From contig JAAMPI010000727.1 of NCBI GenBank assembly GCA_013054445.1, positions 1 to 27,382 of the forward strand: a stretch of 27,382 nucleotides of DNA, given 5' to 3'. The position numbers and the translations under genes are program-made. Source of the stretch: Cudoniella acicularis. Taxonomy: Eukaryota > Ascomycota > Leotiomycetes > Helotiales > Helotiaceae. The notes beneath the pieces were generated by a model. That model was not told the DNA's origin and did not search any database. It saw only the letters and a list, made by a program, of their open reading frames with translations. Of this stretch, positions 20,556 to 27,382 are shown in pieces. Position 1 is the stretch's first letter; the number at the start of each line of letters is the position of its first letter.

Positions 20556-22382
20556 TCAAGAAGCTTGAGCCGATTCGAGCAGAAGCTCGACCAAATCTTC
20601 GACGCCCAACTTTTCAAATTCAGCATCCTGTTGACTTGCAGTGTTATACTGCTGATATTCAGATCCCCTCGTTGTTATTATAACACACCCTGAGTCACCC
20701 GATGGAAAGAACTCCAAATAGTTGAGATTAGTGTTCTCAGCATTATCAAGGATGAGCAGCCACGATTTATTCTGGTTCTCAAACCATCTTCTCGCGCTTT
20801 TATAATCCACCTCTTTTTCCTCTTCACTCGCTGTTTTAGCAGCCTCGACAATGCTTTTTCTTATGGAATCTTCATCTTGAGCGTCAATCCAGAAGATTCC
20901 TGAAAATCTTTTTTTTTTATGTGAGATGAGCCCTTAATAGATAAAAAAGGGGAGAGTTGTATACCTTTCTCAATTTTCGTGATTAGACTGTATCGAAACC
21001 TTGCTCTTTCCTGGAGCGCTGTCTCTAAATTTAATGAGTCGTTCTTGTACTTTTGTGGACCCTTCCTTACTTCCGAGGTACAGCTTCTGTCGCAGAGTTT
21101 CAAGGATAGTTCTCATGCCAGTATTGTCTGGATTTACAACTCTCGGAACCACCCAATAACTCTCGTTTTCTACATAAGATTGTTAGTTGTGTTTAAGTAA
21201 GGTATAAGAACAAGTATCTTGAAAATTACATCCCCTTTCTGACTATACACATGTAGGGAAGAAACATCATGCACATTACCAAAATATTGGAAACAAGCCT
21301 CGCATGCTACCCAAAATCGGTACTTCTAATTGAGAAAACCACCAAAATCCACACAACTTACTCTTCTTGATCGTCTCCAAACTCTCAACTTCTTCGCTGC
21401 TAATTTCGGCCAAGAGCCGTTTAGCGTACCCTGAGGCAACCGCAGCAGAATAAGACTGCCAATCCTTATTCTGGTGCGAATCCGCATACCCACAAACGCC
21501 CTGTATAACCAGGCATGGAAATACGTCCATCAACCCCGCAGCTGCTGTTTCGAAACAAAGAATATCGTCTCTTTTAGCAAGAGCATCACGTTGCACCGCA
21601 TTCTTCATCACCGAATTTCCCGATCCGATGTTCCCATAAAACACCCTCGGGTGAGGAGTCTTGCGCGGCTTTCGAGAGATAACACTTTGAGGATCCCTCT
21701 CCTCGCACTCACCACACGTCAAGTTCGAGCCGAGATGCTCAGCGTCCGCCTTAAAAAGGACATCTTTCAACCCCGCACCCGTCGTTAAAACAACATCCCC
21801 AGGCACGGAAGATGGGCGAATCCACCCGTTTTCTGACGACTCGTCCCCTCCCTCATCCCCCAAAGCTTCCTCAACCAACTCCAAGATCTCCCTCCCAACC
21901 CCCCGCGTAGCCATCAAACTCGTCATTGCACTCCGCAGCAGCAACGGCGGTTTGTCCAACGTGCCTATACGCTCAAACCCCCCCACGCACGATTTCCCAG
22001 AATCATACTGTACGACGCCCGCTCCCTGGCCCGTGGGCCTCGATACCACAACATCACCGAGGCGGATATCGTTTTTCACGCTGGGGATCCCGCCGCCGAT
22101 GCCGACTAATAGGCCGAAGCGCAGCCACTTGAAAGTGCTTTGCATGGAGGTTGCGGCGACAGCGACGGGAACGGTGCCAGATTGGGAGATGCAGGTGATG
22201 ACGACGTTGTGGTGGGGGGAGATGCGGCCGAGAGTGTAGGTGTTCTTGTCGTTTTTGGGCTGGTGGGTTAGCTTTGTATGGGTAGTTGTGAGGAGGGCGC
22301 GGGCGGCGTGGAGGGCGAGAGGGTGGGTGCAGATCCATCCTACAGTGTATTGGTCTGGAGGGAGATGCGGAGTTGGATGCAT
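20556..22382 (-). pseudogene. Truncated NLR-like gene: nucleoside-phosphorylase-like domain plus partial NB-ARC
   Basis: The first exon (22382-21362, 340 codons) is an intact PNP_UDP-like domain. It runs from QYTVGWICTHPLAL through the GIGGGIPS loop and LGDVVVSRPTG to the C-terminal YADSH region. A 192-base GT..AG intron leads to 21169-20965, the linker and a degraded P-loop (SAPGKS). This frame meets TGA before the next donor and is out of phase with the following exon (20899-20556), so a frameshift is likely. That exon has the NB-ARC beta strand IFWIDAQD, kinase-2 WLLILDNAEN and the following GCVIITTR. It ends at TGA 20558-20556 with no arrestor (ARC) region or TPR/ankyrin repeats. Intact relatives are cytoplasmic receptor-like proteins in fungal non-self recognition. 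Two active-site positions of the phosphorylase fold are also changed (see findings). The first exon alone could still encode a protein. Confidence 0.8.
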
Positions 22383-23642
22383 GGGTCTGATAGCTGTGTT
22401 TTATAGGCGTTGTGCTGGATATGAGTTTTGAAGGAGAATGAGAGGAAGATGCTTGGGTGGAATCTCCCTGAGACCGACAAGTTAGGGTGTTGGCGCAGGA
22501 AATTTGAGGAAACTCGTTAGTCGATTAAGTCTTGTGGAGTTCAGAATGCCCTCAATGACGACGAAAATTTAAGTCGTTATATATACACCTAAACCGGTCG
22601 ATACAAAAATATTTTCAATAGAAAACCACGATAGTAGGAATGAACGCGCAATGTTTTCAAATAGTTGGTAAGACACTTTGGTCATGAGAATAGTAGCTTG
22701 TATTTCCCAAAAAAAAAAAAAAGGATGCAAAGGTAAAACCTCAAACGCAGACAGGGCCCAGCATAATATATACATATACGAAGTTCCCAAAGTTCAGTAG
22801 CGCGCGGTTGGTTGCATTGCATCTCATGCCTACTCGGCGAATGGGATCGCTGCAGGATATTCAGAACTTGGTCTCAGGCGGACATACCAATTACGAGGCC
22901 GCCCTCGTCCAGGGACCAATGCACCACCGCGCTTGTTCGTGTTCAGGGGCCTAATACCTAATCTCACAACGTAAGGTTAAGCAGTGATAGCCACTTAAAA
23001 ACTTTACGTTTTTTAGAATTAGAACACTTTAAATCCTTTAGTAAGAAGCTTCTCTAAGAAGTATTAATCTTTTATAAATTATAAAAAAGCGTTTTATACT
23101 ATCCCTTCCCTAGTTTATTTATTATTTTACTACTTTATTACTTTATTACCCTTTAACTCTTTATATTAATAGAAGCTAGATATAAGTCCATAGGCTTTTC
23201 TTTAAAGAATTTAGTATTTTCTAGCTATTTAAGTGCTTTTAGAAGGTAAGAAAAGAGATAGCGAGGAATAGGGAAAGGAGGGGGGTTATAGCCTTGATAC
23301 CTTAGGTTAAGAGACTAAAGAGAGGAAGTATTAAGTCGTAAATAAAATAATAATATAAAATTATTATCTTGTTCTATTTTGGAGGCTCCTATTCTATAAG
23401 TATAAAGACAGATTCTATATATTATTTAATTTTAAGGCTCGTATAACGTTACGAAAATTAGAGAAGAAAAAAGAGGGCCTTTTATTAAATAATCTTGTTA
23501 AAGGAAAAGGATTTATAAAAATCTAAAGTATACGCTTATAGTTTATAAATATTTATAAGAATAACTTTAATTATACTAGTTTTATCTTTCTAGGCGATTT
23601 TGAATAATAATCAGGTGCCTAGTAGAAAGAGAAGTAGGGTGT
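22383..23642. other. gene-free region with an AT-rich, RIP-like island
   Basis: From 22383 to about 22940 the sequence is mixed and contains a poly-A tract (22709-22722). From about 22950 to 23600 it is extremely AT-rich, dominated by TA dinucleotides and poor in CA and TG, the pattern left by repeat-induced point mutation in old transposons. No transposase or polyprotein frame survives. It abuts the LTR pieces at 23643. Confidence 0.55.
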
Positions 23643-23908
23643 TGTTACAGCTCTGTAAAGGCACGAGGGCCCTGACGTCACGTAGGGACGTATTTGCAAG
23701 AAGGTGCTATATTATCGAAGAAACTAAGCTGAGGAGAGAAGAAGGAGAGGTGGCCCCGAAGGGGCCTTATATACAGGAGGTGAGTGCTGGCAAGCGAGGG
23801 CACGTGATAAGGGGTCAGGGGTTGCGTCGCAGCCTCCTGTCGCATATAGCGCCACACTGTCTGAGTCTCCTTAGTCGCAGGACTATGCGTTAAACCAGGT
23901 CTGTGACA
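23643..23908 (-). mobile_element. Isolated (solo-type) LTR of a retrotransposon, 266 bp
   Basis: It begins TGTTACAG and ends CTGTGACA (TG...CA, 7 of 8 terminal bases inverted-complementary). It is nearly identical over its full length to the LTR at 27039-27307. Orientation is assigned from the polypurine tract of that copy and from the CCTGTATATAAGG promoter-like element readable on the minus strand. No internal retrotransposon sequence flanks this copy, so it looks like a solo or rearranged LTR. Confidence 0.75.
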
Positions 23909-24021
23909 GGGGCCACCTCTCTTCTTCTCTCCTTAGCTTAGTTTCTTTGTAATACAGCACCTTCTTGCAAATACGTCCCTACGTGACGTCAGGGCCCTAG
24001 TGCCTTTCCAGAGCTGTAACA
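23909..24021 (+). mobile_element. Inverted partial LTR copy, 113 bp
   Basis: Directly abutting the previous LTR, this stretch is the reverse complement of about the first 115 bases of that LTR (23643-23757) and ends in the LTR terminus CTGTAACA. The breakpoint lies at GGGGCC, the tip of a GGCCCC...GGGGCC hairpin inside the LTR. The pair forms a large inverted repeat with about 150 bases between the arms. It lies 327 bases upstream of the transporter start. Confidence 0.75.
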
Positions 24022-24347
24022 GATTTGATTGATCGCTTAGTTAAGTAAATGCTATATAACGTAGCCTAGTTATATAATTAGCTGGATTCCGATATCGGTT
24101 AGCGGTGAGGCTCGGGGAGACTATTATTCCGAAACTAAGCCTAATATGGTTTAAACCATGTGCCATGGCTGAGATTATGCACCATAGGAGTTATGCGAAG
24201 TGTAGCTATTTTAATCGTACCCCTCTACTGTCGGCATTGAGATGCCGCTAAGGGCATTTCCTTCTCGTTCCGAGAGTCACTTTTAGTCCGCTCCTGAGTC
24301 TACTGCTATAATCTCTCATTCACGTACATAGTAGCTTGCCAACCAAA
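24022..24347 (+). promoter_or_regulatory. Promoter region of the DHA2 transporter with two palindromes
   Basis: Between the LTR fragment and the ATG are CCGATATCGG (24089-24098), an everted zinc-cluster-type site, two further CGG triplets (24103, 24113) with CCG at 24129, and a perfect 14-bp palindrome ATGGTTTAAACCAT (24146-24159). These are plausible regulator sites for a drug/metabolite efflux gene; no binding protein can be named. Confidence 0.4.
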
Positions 24348-26286
24348 ATGTTTCCGAATCCTTCTACGGAGAACGGAGTTGCAGTGGCCGATGTGAGTGA
24401 GTCAACGAAACACGAAGAAGCTCAAGAAACGGAGGATACGAGCAAGTATGCCCAGTTCTCAAGTGTGGTCTTGATCTCAATCGTACTGTGCTTGGCGACT
24501 TTGTGCGTAGCAGTGGACAATACGATAATTTCGACCGCTGTCCCTCGGATTACCCATGACTTCCACAGCATTGACGATGTGGGTTGGTATGCAGCGTAAG
24601 TTTTCCATCATCCGTCAATTCCGAAGTGAGACTTTTGGAAAACATTAACGGATCCTTGAACAGAATCTACCCATTGATGTCCTGCGCATTCCAACCTTCC
24701 TACGGCAAGATCTATACGCTCTTCTCCAGCAAACTCATCTTCCTGGCAGCGTTGCTGATATTCGAGATCGGAAGCGTTGTATGTGCTACTGCTCCGAATT
24801 CTCATGTTTTCATTCTCGGACGGGCATTAGCAGGTCTGGGGTCTGCTGGGATACAAGCAGGCACTACACTCATTCTCGCTGAGTGTGTTCCGCTACGCCA
24901 GCGACCGACATGGAATAGCATCATTGGTAGCATTTTTGCAGTCGGGAGCGTAGCTGGACCTTTACTGGTATTTACATATTCCTTATCTGTAAGTAATTCG
25001 TTGCAGTGATTGACAACTGGAGCAGGGAGGAGCCGTCTCAGATTCAACTACATGGCGTTGGTGTTTCTACATTAATCTCCCAATCGGAGGCGCTGTCATG
25101 ATTTTCATCGCCTTTTTCTATGACGGTAGTCGCGGCGGCAAGAGAGCATTTGAGTCGACCGGATTTCGCAGCCAGATCGCGCGCTTCGACTTGGTTGGTA
25201 CTTTCACTTTTGTGTCAGCAACGATTTGTCTTCTCTTAGCACTCTCATGGGGTGGGACTACATATGCATGGGACAATTCCCGCATCATAGCCCTGCTAAC
25301 GGTCGCTGGTGTCCTATTTTGTTCTTTTGTCGGCGTCGAATACTGGAGGAAAGATAGTGCCATCATTCCTTTACGTTTACTACGCAGGCGAAGCATAAGT
25401 GCAGCGATCTGGTTTGGCCTCTGTCTTGGAGGCGTGTTTTTTGTACGTAATTCCAACGCAGACTTGACATTACATCTGGCTGACCAAGATACTATCACCG
25501 TCCCAGGTCAATGTTTTATACATACGTGAGTATCGAAAATAGTTGGGATGGTAAAGATAAATACTGATCTAGATTTTAGCGCTATGGTTTCAAATCGTCA
25601 ATGGTGTCTCTGCCGTTGAATCCGCAGTCCTGTTCATCCCATTCATGCTCAGTGTCGTCGGCGGATTCATGTTCGCAGGCTTTGGGACCGCTGCAGCGGG
25701 ATATTACACACCTTTCGTCTACGCTGGCTCAATTCTCATGTCGATAGGTACTGGCCTTTTGATGACTGTTCGGCCTCAGCACACCTCGCGAGCCAAATGG
25801 GTCGGATTTCAGATCCTGTGCGGAGCCGGAATCGGCCTAGGAGAAGAGCAAGGACTATACATGGTGCAGACGACGCTTCCTGAAAATGATGTGGCAACTG
25901 GTGTCGGCATCATCTTGTTCGCGCAGACGTTTGGCGGAGCCCTCTTCGTGTCAGTTGCGCAGGCAGTTTTCCTGGAAAACATCAGCAAGGCACTGAAAAC
26001 ACTGGCCCCGAACCTGGACCCTCACTCTGTTCTGGACGGCGCATCGACGGTCCTTCCGGGCTCTTCTCATGCTCAGGCGTCACCAGAGTTGCAGGCAGTC
26101 TATGGCGTGGCGATCAAAGACGCTTTCCGTGTTGGGCTTATACTAGCAACGGTCTCGAGTCTAGGCGCAGTGCTGTACGATTGGAAAAGTCTGAAGACTA
26201 AGCGCGATGATGGAAACGATGAACCTAGCAGTGACCATGAGCTAGAACATGTAGCGGAAGTTCGAACAGAGGATAAAGTGAAATAA
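24348..26286 (+). CDS. DHA2/DHA14-type MFS efflux transporter, 564 aa, five exons
   Basis: Exons 24348-24595, 24664-24967, 25026-25442, 25507-25525 and 25580-26286 give 565 codons including TAA. The length and many hydrophobic helices fit the 14-TM drug:H+ antiporter family of the plasma or vacuolar membrane. Motifs are DNTIISTAVPRI from Asp57 (motif D1), RALAGLGSAG at about 136-145 (motif B-like), the antiporter motif C GSIFAVGSVAGPLLGG at about 171-186, then WRWCFYINLPIGG, and LWFQIVNGVSAVESAVLF in the second half. The N-terminus (about 35 residues) and the last 30 are hydrophilic and acidic. Exon 4 is only 19 nt (seven codons shared) but is needed to reach YIPLWFQ in frame. The ATG in ACCAAAATG was chosen over an upstream TTG. 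Such pumps often export toxins, fungicides or secondary metabolites; no biosynthetic genes are adjacent, so the substrate is unknown. Confidence 0.92.
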
Positions 26287-26594
26287 GGACCAATATGAAC
26301 ACTATAGACGGAAAGTAATGATTCAGACTATTACCTAGATGTACATCAATCTGCATCATCTTCGAGCACGAAGCACGGATCGCTCCAAACCCGTCCTTCT
26401 GAAAAACTTTTCCTTTTACCGGTTCATTCAGCTGACATGGATCCTGCTCGGCGCCTGAAAATCCTAATGTAAGAGTAGGGGCTATTACTCTCCGCCCACC
26501 TTAAGCGAGAACGCGTCGCGTCCCTTTTTTAAGACCAACTTTTATAAATTTATTAATTAATCAACCACTTTGCCTTATAACTATATAATCAAAG
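26287..26594. other. transporter 3' region and left flank of the Tc1/mariner relic
   Basis: After the transporter stop the sequence turns AT-rich near 26530-26590 (TATAAATTTATTAATTAAT). The transposon's left terminal inverted repeat should lie here, but its partner is not in the window, so I cannot place it. Confidence 0.4.
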
Positions 26595-27038
26595 ATGGAC
26601 GACATAATATTATCAAGTCCTTATATCCCGAAAGAAAATAGAGAATGGCCTACTCCTGTGCGTGCAATTATACATGGAATGAGTAAGCTGGGCTATTCGC
26701 AGCGCGATATCGTCCTCAAGACCAGTGCCTCACGACGTACGATTAGAGATATCCTATACTAAGAACACTGCCGGAGAAGTCGAAAAGAGGAGGTTTATAA
26801 GCCGCATTTAATGTCTGGACGCGAAATCCGTCGCTGTATTCGTTATATCGCAAAAGACTAGTCGACGCGTAGGCTATCATTTTCACAGGTCAAAGCATAG
26901 CTAGGAGTCGAAGCCTCGGTTCGAACCATCCATCGAGGACTTCGCCGCGCAGGCTACCGCCGCTACATCGCATGCCCTCGACCCTATATATCATGCTAGC
27001 AAGCTAAGAAGAGATTAGGATTTGCTTTAGACCACAGG
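26595..27038 (+). mobile_element. Tc1/mariner-type transposase relic, N-terminal part, four in-frame stops
   Basis: From ATG 26595 a single frame runs 148 codons to the LTR insertion. It encodes a helix-turn-helix (YSQRDIVLKTSASRRTIRDIL) and a second DNA-binding half (VEASVRTIHRGLRRAGYRR) like the two-HTH domain of fungal Tc1/mariner transposases. Stops are TAA 26760-26762, TAG 26859-26861, TAG 26898-26900 and TAG 26997-26999. All are C-to-T derivable from CAA or CAG, as expected from RIP. The catalytic DDE domain is missing because the frame is interrupted at 27039 by the LTR. The element is dead. Confidence 0.82.
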
Positions 27039-27307
27039 TGTTACAGCTCTGCAAAGGCACTAGGGCCCTGACGTCACGTGGGACGTATTTGCAAGAAGAT
27101 GCTGTATTAACGAAGAAACTAAGCTGAGGAGAGAAGAAGGAGAGGTGGCCCTGAAGGGGCCTTATATACAGGAGGTGAGTACTGGCAAGCGAGGTCACGT
27201 GATAAGGGGTTGAGGGGGGACGTGTCGCAGCCTCCTGTCGTATATAGCGCCACACTGTCTGAGTCTTACTAGTCACAGGACTGTGCGTTGTACTAGGTCT
27301 GTGACAT
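27039..27307 (-). mobile_element. 3' LTR (269 bp) of a retrotransposon entering from the right edge
   Basis: TGTTACAG...CTGTGACA, nearly identical to 23643-23908. On the minus strand it is immediately preceded by a purine run (AGAGGGGGGGGTGA, 27308-27321), the polypurine tract expected upstream of a 3' LTR. On that strand it also contains TATATAAG (27168-27161), a candidate promoter. It interrupts the Tc1/mariner frame, so it inserted after that element. Confidence 0.8.
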
Positions 27308-27382
27308 CACCCCCCCCCTCTTAAAAAAGCTTGCCCTTAAGCGTGTAGGAAGTGCTATATCGTCGTCTAGCTCGTCATATGA
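27308..27382 (-). CDS. C-terminal end of an LTR-retrotransposon polyprotein (partial)
   Basis: Read on the minus strand from the window edge, one open frame of 24 codons (SYDELDDDIALPTRLRASFF then KRGG) ends at TGA 27310-27308. Only three bases, the TGA itself, lie between the last sense codon and the LTR. The final Arg-Gly-Gly codons are the polypurine tract itself. The position against the 3' LTR and the absence of stops support a pol C-terminus, most likely of a Ty3/Gypsy element (inference; the diagnostic reverse transcriptase/integrase lies outside the window). Confidence 0.6.

Noticed and set aside
23600..23893. 97-codon plus-strand frame
   Set aside because: It lies mostly inside the LTR, in the direction opposite to the element's transcription.
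4292..26286. A single secondary-metabolite gene cluster spanning the window
   Set aside because: A regulator, a dehydrogenase and an efflux pump are present, but no backbone synthase is, and the pump is separated by pseudogenes and transposons.
1..27382. tRNA, rRNA or CRISPR-like arrays
   Set aside because: No cloverleaf-like segments with A/B boxes and no regularly spaced repeats were seen on either strand; a tRNAscan run would be decisive.

Overview
The window looks like nuclear DNA of a filamentous ascomycete (Pezizomycotina; Leotiomycetes is only a guess). The genes carry several short introns (about 40-110 bases) with GT..AG ends and CTAAC-like branch sites. The families are fungal: Zn2Cys6 regulator, DHA2 drug antiporter, PNP-type NLR, and an ankyrin protein with a fungal STAND-like N-terminus. 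Transposon copies and several genes carry in-frame stops of the C-to-T type left by repeat-induced point mutation (RIP) or similar decay. I read exon joins by eye; frame continuity across them is the main evidence for each gene model.

Layout. 1-129: first codons of a minus-strand gene leaving the window. 664-3019: six-exon minus-strand ankyrin/STAND-like gene with four in-frame stops (pseudogene). 3730-4053: last-exon remnant of a glycosyltransferase. 4292-5564: intact zinc alcohol dehydrogenase (minus). 6883-8113: secreted, 24-cysteine, probably GPI-anchored surface protein (plus). 9244-10693: secreted phosphoesterase of the acid phosphatase/phospholipase C family (plus). 10694-12981: almost empty. 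12982-14372 (minus) and 15119-16865 (plus): a Gal80-like Gfo/Idh/MocA protein and a Zn2Cys6 transcription factor, divergent across a 746-base region. 18267-20016: decayed coiled-coil/His-rich gene. 20556-22382: broken NLR (nucleoside-phosphorylase-like domain plus part of NB-ARC, minus). 22950-24021: AT-rich island and LTR pieces. 24348-26286: intact 14-TM DHA2 transporter with five exons, one of only 19 nt. 26595-27382: a stop-riddled Tc1/mariner transposase cut by an LTR retrotransposon, whose 3' end (pol C-terminus, polypurine tract, 3' LTR) enters from the right edge on the minus strand.

How it fits together. The intact genes are two secreted or cell-surface products, a dehydrogenase, a possible regulator pair and an efflux pump. 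They do not form an obvious single pathway. The most suggestive unit is the Gal80-like/Zn2Cys6 divergent pair: it recalls the yeast Gal80/Gal4 logic, in which an oxidoreductase-derived protein controls a zinc-cluster activator, and a CGG-N4-CCG palindrome lies between the two genes. The flanking sequence has the character of an accessory, transposon-eroded region in which immune-receptor-like genes (ankyrin/STAND, NLR) are decaying.
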